Shown in pieces: positions 17,205-25,594 of a stretch of 64,000 bases of DNA. How positions within the stretch are numbered: position 1 is the first letter of the stretch; each line of letters begins with the position of its first letter. The translations under genes and the position numbers were made by a program. The stretch covers positions 62,001 to 126,000 of the forward strand of contig CAJTDC010000004.1 of assembly GCA_910575055.1 (NCBI GenBank), in the 5' to 3' direction. The notes beneath the pieces were generated by a model. That model was not told the origin of the DNA, did not search any database, and saw only the letters and a program-made list of their open reading frames with translations. Source of the stretch: Clostridia bacterium. Its GTDB lineage: Bacteria; Bacillota; Clostridia; Lachnospirales; Anaerotignaceae.

Positions 17205-17278
17205 CAATATTGTTATAAATATTTATCGTGCATTGTGCATTGCTATAAAATCACTTGCAAAATACAACAATTTTTACT

Positions 17279-17288
17279 ATGATATAAT
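17279..17288 (+). promoter_or_regulatory. Extended -10 promoter of the DAHP synthase gene
   Basis: TGATATAAT (17280-17288) combines the TG extension with a consensus -10 hexamer. No good -35 lies at 16-18 bases. It starts transcription about 25 bases before the ATG. Confidence 0.6.
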
Positions 17289-17318
17289 GTAAATTAAAAT
17301 CGAAAGGATTTGTATAAT

Positions 17319-18347
17319 ATGAGTTTCAAAGTAATACAAAACATTCCCTCTCCTGAGGAAATGCTCGAAAAAGTGGCTATGTCACCAAAATTACAACAAA
17401 TTAAAAAACAGCGTGACGAGGAAATGAAGGCAATACTAGAAGGAAAACAAAACAAATTTATTGTTGTCGTTGGCCCTTGTTCCGCCAGTGATGAAGATGC
17501 TGTATGTGATTATGTTTCTCGTTTGGCAAAACTAAATGATGAGGTAAAACAAAAACTGTTTATTGTGCCTCGTATTTATACCAATAAACCTAGAACAACA
17601 GGAGAAGGCTACAAAGGTATGCTTCATCAGCCTGACCCTGAAAAAGGTGCAAATATATTAAAAGGCATTGTAGCACTCAGAAAAATGCACATCAGAGCAA
17701 TAGAAGAATCTCACTTGACAGCAGCAGATGAAATGCTTTATCCTGAAAATTTGCCTTATGTCGATGATATGCTTTCCTATATTGCTATAGGTGCTCGTTC
17801 TGTTGAAAATCAACAACACAGACTTGTTTCCAGTGGTATTGATGTGCCTGTAGGTATGAAAAATCCAACAAGTGGTGACTACAGTGTTATGCTCAATTCC
17901 ATATATGCTGCACAGTCTGGACATACATTTATGTATCGTGACCACGAAGTTTCTACTACAGGTAATCCTTATGCTCATGCTATATTACGTGGCTCTGTAA
18001 ACAAACACGGTCAAAATATACCAAATTATCACTATGAAGATATGATATTAGTACACGAACTCTATCAAAAACACGGTCTTGTAAATCCTTGTGTTATGGT
18101 AGATGCTAACCACGCCAATTCTAAAAAAATATATTATGAACAACCAAGAATTGTGGCAGAAATATTACACAACAGAAAAATAAACAAAGATATACACAAT
18201 ATGGTAAAAGGTGTTATGATTGAAAGTTTTATAGAAGAAGGCAATCAAAAAACAGATGGCCATATTTATGGGAAATCTATTACAGACGCTTGTATCGGTT
18301 GGGATACTACAAAAGAATTACTTCTTTATATGGCAGATAATGTATAA
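17319..18347 (+). CDS. aroF: 3-deoxy-7-phosphoheptulonate synthase (DAHP synthase, AroG/F/H class)
   Basis: First committed step of the shikimate pathway: phosphoenolpyruvate plus erythrose 4-phosphate to DAHP. The 342 residues belong to class I alpha (AroF/G/H type). Seen: VVGPCSASDEDAV, VPRIYTNKPRTTGEGYKG (PEP and metal site), AIGARSVENQQHR, VGMKNPTSGD, VDANHANSKK and VMIESFIEEGNQ. An upstream TTG adds three codons, but AAAGGA is best spaced for ATG 17319. The isozyme (F, G or H) cannot be told from sequence alone, so the symbol is nominal. It is divergent from trpS, and the aroE-aroK fusion lies 4 kb downstream. Confidence 0.94.
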   Translation: MSFKVIQNIPSPEEMLEKVAMSPKLQQIKKQRDEEMKAILEGKQNKFIVVVGPCSASDEDAVCDYVSRLAKLNDEVKQKLFIVPRIYTNKPRTTGEGYKGMLHQPDPEKGANILKGIVALRKMHIRAIEESHLTAADEMLYPENLPYVDDMLSYIAIGARSVENQQHRLVSSGIDVPVGMKNPTSGDYSVMLNSIYAAQSGHTFMYRDHEVSTTGNPYAHAILRGSVNKHGQNIPNYHYEDMILVHELYQKHGLVNPCVMVDANHANSKKIYYEQPRIVAEILHNRKINKDIHNMVKGVMIESFIEEGNQKTDGHIYGKSITDACIGWDTTKELLLYMADNV

Positions 18348-18352
18348 TATAG

Positions 18353-18387
18353 AAAAGCACTCACTTTATCGCAGTGAGTGCTTTTTT
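18353..18387 (+). terminator. Terminator after the DAHP synthase gene
   Basis: The 13-bp arms AAAAGCACTCACT (18353-18365) and AGTGAGTGCTTTT (18373-18385) are followed by T's. The right arm with its T-tract recurs at 19091-19104, on the other side of the SMI1/KNR4 gene. Confidence 0.87.
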
Positions 18388-18467
18388 AATACTAAAACTA
18401 CTTACCGCCTTTTTTGCTTTTTAATGACCTGTTCTATTTATTATATGGAAACAAATCAAACATTCAC

Positions 18468-18971
18468 TTATTCTTCATAAAATTCTTCCAATTCTTCTGA
18501 ATCTACAAGCCCTCTAATGAAATCCTCAAAATTATCTGCTAAAAGGGTAATTTCATAATCTAATTCTTGGTCAATATGTACTACTTTAGGTTCTCCTTGT
18601 CTACCACACTCACGATAATCTAAAAAAATCATTTCATGTCCAGCAGAAGGAGTATCACAAATAGCTACACCAATATCAGGATATCCCCAATCATCTTTCA
18701 TAAATTGATTTTCATCACAAATAGAATTAATTTTTATAAAACTAGTGATACCTATTAGCTTCCAACTGTTTGATACAGTTACTAGAAAATCTGTTTTGTT
18801 AAGCAAACCTCCATTATGTTGTTTCATTAACCAAATGTAAGAAGCAGGCAATTTATAACCAAGCTCTTTTTCGATTTCTGCAATTAACTCATCAGATGGA
18901 GACTCTCCAATCAAATCCATATTTTCAACATCATCGTTCCAAAAATCAGCAAAGTCAAAGTTCTCAAACAT
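18468..18971 (-). CDS. SMI1/KNR4 (SUKH) family protein, probable immunity protein
   Basis: The 167-residue acidic protein fits the SUKH superfamily: the N-terminal helix ELIAEIEKELGYKLPASYIWLMKQHNGG is diagnostic, and VAICDTPSAGHEMIFLDYR matches the conserved core. Family knowledge: many SUKH proteins neutralise polymorphic toxins, while others have housekeeping roles. No toxin (LXG, RHS or nuclease) is next to it. It is bordered by copies of the same terminator arm (18373-18386 and 19091-19104), suggesting that the gene arrived by insertion. AAGGAG precedes the ATG at 18971. An orphan immunity gene is the favoured reading. Confidence 0.82.
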   Translation of the reverse strand: MFENFDFADFWNDDVENMDLIGESPSDELIAEIEKELGYKLPASYIWLMKQHNGGLLNKTDFLVTVSNSWKLIGITSFIKINSICDENQFMKDDWGYPDIGVAICDTPSAGHEMIFLDYRECGRQGEPKVVHIDQELDYEITLLADNFEDFIRGLVDSEELEEFYEE

Positions 18972-19105
18972 ATTTTATTCTCCTTGTCATATTTTAATTT
19001 ATATTTCTAATAGAATACTACAATTATGTTCATACCTCTTCAATTTTTATATGCTCAGTCTGTCAAAAAATTTATTTTTACTGTAAAAAAAGTGAGTGCT
19101 TTTTA

Positions 19106-20353
19106 CTATCCTCTTATAAATTCCTGTATTGCTGTATTTAAGTCTTCACAAGTAAGAAGCGACAACAGTTGTCTTTCTTGTTTTTCTTTTGCAATTTGAG
19201 AAGAAAACATTGCATTTTGCTGCCATTGCATAAATCTTTCTGCTGCTACTGCCATAGTATGCTCCAATAATCTTCTTGCTTCTCTACCATTACCAAAATT
19301 TTCATCTTTTACTCTTTTTTCAAAAAATGGTAAAAGTATATCTTCCCAACCTTTTTCTAAATGAAATGTAGCATTATTGGCAAGTGCCTCAAATATGTCA
19401 AGCATTTCTTTTGCAGTATAAGGTGAAAAATGCACTGTAAATGTAATTCTACTTGATATGCCCGGATTTTCATCTAAAAAACGTTTCATTTTATTATTTT
19501 TTTCGTGAATGTCTCCTCCATATCCTGCAAATATAATCAATTTATCATCGCTATGTTCTTCTACTTCTATACAAAGCTGTGCTAATGCTTCTTGTGAAAA
19601 ATTATCTGTTCTTTCTGTTTCATTATAATTTACCAAAGAATATGCTTCATCTATTATAATAATATCATTTGTTTCAAATATTTGATGCACTCTGTCAGAA
19701 GTTTGCCCCACATATTTCGCTTTTAACTGTGTTCCTGTAACATAAGCAATACTTCCTCCCGAAAGCAATTCTTGTTCTGTCATCATTTCTGCAAAATATC
19801 TTGCTGATGTCGTTTTTGCTGTACCTGGAGGGCCTATAAATGCCAACACTTTATGTATAGGCGGTGTCGGCAGATGGTACTCCTCTCTTTTTCTAGCAAA
19901 CTGATACACTGCACCTAATTTACACAATGTATGTTTCATTTCTTGCTGTCCTATTACATTTTGACAAAGTCTTTGATATGCTGCTGTTTCTTCAGGAGAT
20001 ACGTCCATTACTTTCGTTTTTTGTCTTTCGGGTGTTTGATGCTGTAAATGATATTTTCCATATTCTATATATGCCTTTAAAAATTCATATTCTTGCACAG
20101 AAAGTCTTTTTTCAAATTTATTCCCTACTTCTGATATATCCGTATTTGCTATCAATTCCAAAAATTTCATTCTATCCTGATTAAATTTCATCACGCCGCT
20201 ATCATTGATAATGGCAAAATCAAATCCTTGATTTTTGTATACTGCATATATTTTTTGTATTGTCAAAGCAGCTTCTTCTGTTGGTGTTTTGGAAACATAT
20301 GCTGCATTTTCAAAGGAACGCTGCTCTAATTCTTTTAGCTTTTTTTCTTCCAT
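19106..20353 (-). CDS. AAA+ ATPase, CbxX/CfqX (SpoVK-like) family
   Basis: The 415-residue protein has a C-terminal AAA+ module: Walker A GPPGTAKT (174-181), Walker B IIIIDEAYSL (231-240), a sensor-1 region LIIFAGYG and the arginine-finger region PGISSRI. The spacing and the IIIDEAYSL core are typical of the CbxX/CfqX family, which includes SpoVK (sporulation) and the EccA and Rubisco activase relatives. The N-terminal 160 residues are helical and unrecognised. AAGGAG precedes the ATG. It follows the GHL10 lipoprotein gene by 14 bases on the same strand and likely shares its transcript. The client protein is unknown. It is not called SpoVK because the N-terminus differs. Confidence 0.82.
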   Translation of the reverse strand: MEEKKLKELEQRSFENAAYVSKTPTEEAALTIQKIYAVYKNQGFDFAIINDSGVMKFNQDRMKFLELIANTDISEVGNKFEKRLSVQEYEFLKAYIEYGKYHLQHQTPERQKTKVMDVSPEETAAYQRLCQNVIGQQEMKHTLCKLGAVYQFARKREEYHLPTPPIHKVLAFIGPPGTAKTTSARYFAEMMTEQELLSGGSIAYVTGTQLKAKYVGQTSDRVHQIFETNDIIIIDEAYSLVNYNETERTDNFSQEALAQLCIEVEEHSDDKLIIFAGYGGDIHEKNNKMKRFLDENPGISSRITFTVHFSPYTAKEMLDIFEALANNATFHLEKGWEDILLPFFEKRVKDENFGNGREARRLLEHTMAVAAERFMQWQQNAMFSSQIAKEKQERQLLSLLTCEDLNTAIQEFIRG

Positions 20354-20367
20354 ACTACTTTAACTCC

Positions 20368-22206
20368 TTATTCTGTATAGCTACTATCACTTTGTATTGC
20401 AATACTTTGTGATTGTTCATTCCACGCTACACCAAAATCAATTTCTTTTGCCAAATCTCTCAATTTAAAATAGGTATTTCCATCTATATTATAAGCGAGT
20501 AATGCTTTTTCTACTCCATTAAAATACAACTTTCCATTAGAAAACAATGCTGTTTTATTTTTTGCATCTCCTTTTTGCAATTCTCCCCCTACTACAGTAT
20601 AGGCAGTATTTGTGACAACATTGATTGCTTTTTCTGTTTCATTCCAGAGTGTATCAAACTGTTTTTGTGTACCATTTAATGCCATTGCCACATCTCTTAA
20701 TTTAAAATAAGTAAAATCATTTATAATATACGCATCAAATGACACTTCTTTGCTATCTACTAATACCTTTGTAGCAGAAGCAAATGCCTGCTGTTGTTGT
20801 GCGGACACAGAGGGTGTTTCTACTGGTGGTGTTTCTACTGGTGGTGTTGTCTGTGTTGGTTCTGGCTCTACTGGTTCGGGTATAGGCTTCTCTGGTTCTA
20901 TAATTGGCTCAAATGCAACAGGTGCATTGTCTATTTCATTTTGATTTGGTGGTATTACAACGGAAGGTGTTTCTGTTGATACAGAAGGTATTGTTGTTTC
21001 AGGAGTTTGCTCTTGTGGTATTTGCGGTGTAGGTATTTGTTGTCCAGTACCGTCTTTTTTAGCATAATAATTCATTACTGCAACTTTACAATTTTGTCTA
21101 TTGTCAAGCAAATCTCTCAAACTAAAATAAAAACTGCCTTTTACATCATATTGCTCATTTAATAATAATTCTTCTCCTATTTCTGCTGCAACATCATCTT
21201 TATATATTCCCTGTCCTATGTACAAATCTACATTTGTATTTTTGACTTCTTCTGTCCACCATTTTACAAGTGTTTCATAATCTGCTGCTGCTGTACCTCT
21301 TGCCCAATAAATTTGAGGTACAATATAATCTACATATCCATTTTTTATCCACGTTCTGACATCGCCATAAACAGCATAATATCCCTCTGCTCCTTTTGTA
21401 TCAGAACCTGTACTGTCAGAACCTTTATTTTTCCATATTCCCATAGGACTTACACCAAACGCCACATCTGATTTGATAGATTTTATAGTATCGTGTACTC
21501 TTCTAATCATATCATTCACATTTGCCCTTCTTTGGTTTGCCTGTTGTCCATCTTGTGTTTCTCCTTCATTTAAAGGATATCCATTAGGGTAAAAATAATC
21601 ATCAAAATGTATGGCATCTACATCGTAATTTGTTACAATTTCTGCAACTGTATCACAAATATGTTGTTTTACTGCTTCATTTGCAGGGTCATAATATAAA
21701 CCATTGTTATATGTAATTACCCAATCTGTATGAAGTCTTGCAGGGTGATTTTCTGCTAATACATTTATATCTGTACCGCTTGTTGTAATTCTATAGGGAT
21801 TGAGCCAAGCGTGAAATTCCATACCCCTTTTGTGTGCTTCTTCAATCATAAATGCCATAGGGTCATATCCGGGATTTTGTCCTTGTGTACCTGTCAATAT
21901 TTCTGACCAAGGATTGATATTTGACTGGTAAAAAGCATCTGCTTTCGGACGCATTTGCACCACAACAGTATTTAATCCCATTTTTTTGATTTCGTCTAAT
22001 TTTGTAATAAATTCTTGTTTCTGTTTTTGTTCATCATTTTGCACAGAAGGATAATCTGCACTATATACAGTAGAAATCCATACTGCTCTCATATCAGCAT
22101 TACCACTTGATTGCTCCAATGCTTCCGCTTGTTGTGGTATCAGTGCGCAAGCACTCAATAAACAAATGCTTAATAACGCAGATACATATTTTTTTAAATT
22201 TTTCAT
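20368..22206 (-). CDS. GHL10-type glycoside hydrolase-like lipoprotein with stalk domains
   Basis: The 612-residue secreted protein starts with a lipobox signal (ICLLSAC, Cys about residue 20), so it is probably a membrane-anchored lipoprotein. Residues about 38-370 form a GHL10 (DUF187-type) barrel, beginning MRAVWISTVYSADYPS and containing HAWLNPYRI, DAIHFDDYFYP, GVSPMGIWKNK and YIVPQIYWARG. These proteins are linked to peptidoglycan or cell-surface sugar metabolism. A Pro/Thr/Glu-rich linker leads to two copper-amine-oxidase-N-like stalk repeats (FTYFKLRDVAMAL and NTYFKLRDLAKEI). An upstream ATG lacks a ribosome-binding site; AAAGGA suits ATG 22206. Confidence 0.87.
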   Translation of the reverse strand: MKNLKKYVSALLSICLLSACALIPQQAEALEQSSGNADMRAVWISTVYSADYPSVQNDEQKQKQEFITKLDEIKKMGLNTVVVQMRPKADAFYQSNINPWSEILTGTQGQNPGYDPMAFMIEEAHKRGMEFHAWLNPYRITTSGTDINVLAENHPARLHTDWVITYNNGLYYDPANEAVKQHICDTVAEIVTNYDVDAIHFDDYFYPNGYPLNEGETQDGQQANQRRANVNDMIRRVHDTIKSIKSDVAFGVSPMGIWKNKGSDSTGSDTKGAEGYYAVYGDVRTWIKNGYVDYIVPQIYWARGTAAADYETLVKWWTEEVKNTNVDLYIGQGIYKDDVAAEIGEELLLNEQYDVKGSFYFSLRDLLDNRQNCKVAVMNYYAKKDGTGQQIPTPQIPQEQTPETTIPSVSTETPSVVIPPNQNEIDNAPVAFEPIIEPEKPIPEPVEPEPTQTTPPVETPPVETPSVSAQQQQAFASATKVLVDSKEVSFDAYIINDFTYFKLRDVAMALNGTQKQFDTLWNETEKAINVVTNTAYTVVGGELQKGDAKNKTALFSNGKLYFNGVEKALLAYNIDGNTYFKLRDLAKEIDFGVAWNEQSQSIAIQSDSSYTE

Positions 22207-22352
22207 AGTTTCCGTCCTTTCTTTATTCATTGCTTTTTATTGCTATTTTTTTATTATAGCATTATTTACAACAACTGTCTTTACGATTTTATTACAATAT
22301 TGTGTTGAAAAATCATTATTATTCTTGTATGATATACACGAGGTGAATGATT

Positions 22353-23600
22353 ATGCAATATGGACTAATCGGCGAAAAACTAGGACATAGTTTTTCCAAA
22401 ATAATACACGAAAAATTAGCAGACTATACTTACGATTTACACCCTTTACCAAAACAAGAATTAGCTTCTTTTTTGGAAAAAAAAGAATTTCGTGCTATCA
22501 ATGTAACAATACCCTACAAAATAGATGTTATGCCTTATTTATATGAAATTGACCAAAGAGCTCAAGCAGTAGGTTCTGTCAACACTATTGTAAACAGAAA
22601 CGGTAATTTATACGGATATAATACAGATTTTGGCGGTTTTTTGTATTTACTTAAACACAACAACATTGATGTTAAAAATAAAAAAGTGCTTGTATTAGGA
22701 AAAGGTGGTGCTTCTAAAGCAATTATTGCTGTTCTACATTATTTACAAGCAAAACAAATTATTACGGTTTATTACAAACAAAGCAATGATGCTATTACAT
22801 ATGAACAATGCCAAAAATTACATAATGATGCAGATGTCATTATAAATACTACCCCTGTAGGTATGTATCCTAATTTGGACGGTTGCCCTATTGATTTAGA
22901 GCATTACACAAATTGCAATGCAGTAGTAGATATTATATATAATCCTATTAAAACAAAATTATTATTAGAAGCACAAAAACACAATATGATTGCTGTAGGC
23001 GGTTTAGAAATGCTCATTGCACAAGCAAAATATGCCGTTGAAATATTTCTAAACACTTCTATACCAGAATATAAAATTGATGACATATACAAAGAAATGC
23101 TTTTTGAGAAAAAAAATGTCGTTTTAATTGGTATGCCTAGCAGCGGCAAAACTACCATAGGTGCAGAACTTGCCAAATTACTTCACAAAGATTTTGTTGA
23201 TATTGATGCTCAAATTGTTTCAAAAATTGGTATGCCTATTTCAAACTATTTTGAACAATATGGCGAAAATGCTTTCAGAGAAATTGAAACAGAAGTTACA
23301 AAAGAATTTGCTGGCAAAAATAATATTGTTATTTCTACTGGCGGTGGCTGCATTAAAAAACCGGAAAATATGTTATATTTATCTATGAATGGCGTCATAC
23401 TTTTAGTAGAGAGAGATTTATCAAAATTGATTGTAGGAGAAGGTCGCCCTCTTTCTAGCAGCATCAATGCCATAGAAAAAATGTATCAAGAGCGTTTTCC
23501 TCTTTATATGCGTTACAGTCAAAAAAGTATTCAAAACAACACTACTACAGAATATGCTGTCAAGCAGGCTCAAATTGCCTATATGGAATTACTACAATAG
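22353..23600 (+). CDS. aroE-aroK: Bifunctional shikimate dehydrogenase-shikimate kinase (AroE-AroK fusion)
   Basis: One 415-residue chain carries two consecutive shikimate-pathway enzymes. Residues 1 to about 248 are AroE: SFSKIIHEKL (13-22), NVTIPYK with the catalytic Lys56, GSVNTIV, NTDFGG (Asp92) and a Rossmann GKGGASKA (117-124). Residues about 253-415 are AroK: P-loop GMPSSGKTT (260-268), DIDAQI with Asp284, REIETEV, and the Walker-B-like STGGG (328-332). The chain produces shikimate 3-phosphate from dehydroshikimate. Of two in-frame ATGs, 22353 is seven bases after AGGTG and is preferred over 22347. The fused linker is very short. The gene is alone on the plus strand between the GHL10 gene and brnQ. 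Confidence 0.93.
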   Translation: MQYGLIGEKLGHSFSKIIHEKLADYTYDLHPLPKQELASFLEKKEFRAINVTIPYKIDVMPYLYEIDQRAQAVGSVNTIVNRNGNLYGYNTDFGGFLYLLKHNNIDVKNKKVLVLGKGGASKAIIAVLHYLQAKQIITVYYKQSNDAITYEQCQKLHNDADVIINTTPVGMYPNLDGCPIDLEHYTNCNAVVDIIYNPIKTKLLLEAQKHNMIAVGGLEMLIAQAKYAVEIFLNTSIPEYKIDDIYKEMLFEKKNVVLIGMPSSGKTTIGAELAKLLHKDFVDIDAQIVSKIGMPISNYFEQYGENAFREIETEVTKEFAGKNNIVISTGGGCIKKPENMLYLSMNGVILLVERDLSKLIVGEGRPLSSSINAIEKMYQERFPLYMRYSQKSIQNNTTTEYAVKQAQIAYMELLQ

Positions 23601-23607
23601 TATTATA

Positions 23608-23637
23608 AAAAAAGCGACTTGAAAAAGTCGCTTTTTT
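23608..23637. terminator. Terminator after aroE-aroK (bidirectional)
   Basis: The perfect 13-bp arms AAAAAAGCGACTT (23608-23620) and AAGTCGCTTTTTT (23625-23637). It may also serve the convergent brnQ. Confidence 0.85.
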
Positions 23638-23706
23638 CTCTTTCCGATTAAGATGAGATTAAGAAAGAAATATTATTATTGAGAATTAGGGAATTTTCTC
23701 TTGTTT

Positions 23707-25047
23707 TTATTCCTCAACAGTTTCTTCATCATCAATCATATTTGTAGCACGCAATTCTGCATTTTTATCTTTTATAAATGCACCAATGATACCACATATA
23801 ATTGTTGGAACAAGCCAGTTGAAACCATATGTTGCAAGTGGTAATGCTCTTACAAAACCACAAGCTTCTACACCATAATTAGCTGCTGTTGTCAATACAC
23901 TCATAATAAATGCACCTAATGCTGCTGCTTTATAAATATTGTCATTTTTAATATTATTTGCAAATAATGCCAATACGATAACTGCTAATGCTGCTGGATA
24001 AACTAAGTCTAATATAGGAGCGGATATAGAAACGATAGTATCCAAACCTACATTTGCTAATATAGCACTTACTACGCAAGTAATAATAACAACTTGTTTA
24101 TAACTTACTTTTCCTTTTGTTAATTCTTCAAAGAAAGAACCACAAGATGATGCCAAACCTACTGATGTTGTAAGGCAGGCAAATGAAACTACTACACCTA
24201 AGAATATAACGCCGCCTTGACCTAACAATGATTGTACAATTTCTACAATCAAGTTTGCTCTTGTAATTTCATCTCCTGTGTGCAATGTAGACATTGTTGC
24301 TCCTAAATATGTTAAACCACCATAAATAATTAAAAGACCTATACCTGCAACAATCGCTGCACCGCCTGTTACTAAGTTCTTTTCTCCTATAGAAGTATAT
24401 CCTTTATCTTTTACCGTTTTCAATATAATAACACCAAAACAAAGTGCTGCTAAAACGTCTAATGTTTGATAACCTGAAAGAACACCTGTCTGTACTACAG
24501 ATTCAAGTTGTGTTGTGTCAGATATTGGGGCGATTGGGGAAATAAAGCCCTTTATAATCATAATCAACAAACCAATAAATAATACTGGTGTTAAAAATTT
24601 ACCAATAATATCCAAAACAGAAGACTCATTCAATGAAAGCACTATTGTAATCGCAAAGAATACAATACTTGTAATTGCTGTTACTGCAACATTTCCTGCT
24701 TCTAAACCAAATATTGGCATTACACCCATTTCATATGTTGTAGCTGCTGTTCTTGGTATAGCAATACCAGGTCCTATACAAAGTACTGTAGCACAAGACA
24801 ATATTACAGCAGGTATTCTACCTATATGGCTCATCATACCAGCAAAATCTGTATTTGCTCTAAGCATAGCAAATATTGCAACTAATGCTAAACCAATATC
24901 TGCTATGTAATAACTAACAAACCCCAGCCCCCAAGAAGCACCTGCTTGCATACCTAAAAATGGAGGAAAAATAATATTACCAGCACCAAAGAACATTGAA
25001 AATAGTGCCAAACCGATAACAAACATATCTGCCTTTTGATTTTTCAT
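23707..25047 (-). CDS. brnQ: Branched-chain amino acid:cation symporter (LIVCS family)
   Basis: The 446-residue integral membrane protein has about 12 hydrophobic helices. The N-terminus (VIGLALFSMFFGAGNIIFPPFLG) is the BrnQ signature. It should import leucine, isoleucine and valine with Na+ or H+. The C-terminal tail is acidic (IDDEEETVEE). GAAAGGA lies before the ATG at 25047, and a TTGACA-type promoter is present upstream. It is monocistronic, with 547 bases of AT-rich sequence separating it from the pyruvate oxidoreductase. Na+ coupling would suit an organism whose ATPase also looks Na+-dependent, but that is inference. Confidence 0.93.
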   Translation of the reverse strand: MKNQKADMFVIGLALFSMFFGAGNIIFPPFLGMQAGASWGLGFVSYYIADIGLALVAIFAMLRANTDFAGMMSHIGRIPAVILSCATVLCIGPGIAIPRTAATTYEMGVMPIFGLEAGNVAVTAITSIVFFAITIVLSLNESSVLDIIGKFLTPVLFIGLLIMIIKGFISPIAPISDTTQLESVVQTGVLSGYQTLDVLAALCFGVIILKTVKDKGYTSIGEKNLVTGGAAIVAGIGLLIIYGGLTYLGATMSTLHTGDEITRANLIVEIVQSLLGQGGVIFLGVVVSFACLTTSVGLASSCGSFFEELTKGKVSYKQVVIITCVVSAILANVGLDTIVSISAPILDLVYPAALAVIVLALFANNIKNDNIYKAAALGAFIMSVLTTAANYGVEACGFVRALPLATYGFNWLVPTIICGIIGAFIKDKNAELRATNMIDDEETVEE

Positions 25048-25113
25048 TCAAATCACATTCCTTTCACTCACTTTCACCCATTACACTATAAACAGTTTAC
25101 AGTTTTTTTTCCT

Positions 25114-25143
25114 TTTATATTTTCTTTCTTATCACATTGTCAA
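25114..25143 (-). promoter_or_regulatory. Promoter of brnQ
   Basis: On the minus strand, TTGACA (25138-25143), an 18-base spacer and TATAAA (25114-25119), about 65 bases upstream of the ATG. Confidence 0.65.
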
Positions 25144-25548
25144 CACCTCTCATCTTTCCCTTATACATATTTTACTATAAAATTGCCAAATAGTATAGAG
25201 AAATTTTGCATTTTTTTAATTTTTTTTTTGGAAATTATTAAAATATGCTCTGTTGTCTGTCAAATTCATATATTATTGCTACTATTTTGCTTTTTTTTAT
25301 TACATATATTACAAAATATTTCCTTTTATAAAACTACTTTTTATTTTGTTTGAATACAACAATGTTATATATATACAAAAAATATGGATTTTTTATTTTT
25401 ATTTCAGTTATTTTATATTTTATTGTTATTATTTATGCACCAACTGTTTTTACTATATTTTTTTACTATCTCTTTTAGTTAAAAATAACAATGTTGTCAT
25501 ACAAATATAGCATTTTTTAATGTTTTATTTATAGCATCATAGACACAA
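25144..25548. other. AT-rich intergenic region, no gene seen
   Basis: The plus-strand frames here are low-complexity strings of Phe, Tyr and Ile without ribosome-binding sites, and I treat them as non-coding. Long T-runs (near 25206-25231) are present. I see no riboswitch or conserved palindrome. Confidence 0.6.
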
Positions 25549-25578
25549 AAAAAGTGCAAGCTCTCGCTTGCACTTTTT
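25549..25578. terminator. Terminator downstream of the pyruvate oxidoreductase
   Basis: The perfect 12-bp arms AAAAAGTGCAAG (25549-25560) and CTTGCACTTTTT (25567-25578) sit just beyond the stop codon of the minus-strand gene. Confidence 0.85.
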
Positions 25579-25594
25579 GATTTATATCACAATA

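Noticed and set aside
20750-20979. Cys/Trp/Gly-rich plus-strand frames
   Set aside because: Antisense to the Pro/Thr/Glu linker of the GHL10 protein; composition is a by-product of its repeats.
25036-25510. Two plus-strand reading frames rich in Phe, Tyr and Ile between brnQ and nifJ
   Set aside because: Low complexity from T-runs, no ribosome-binding site, and no recognisable domain; the first begins inside brnQ on the opposite strand.
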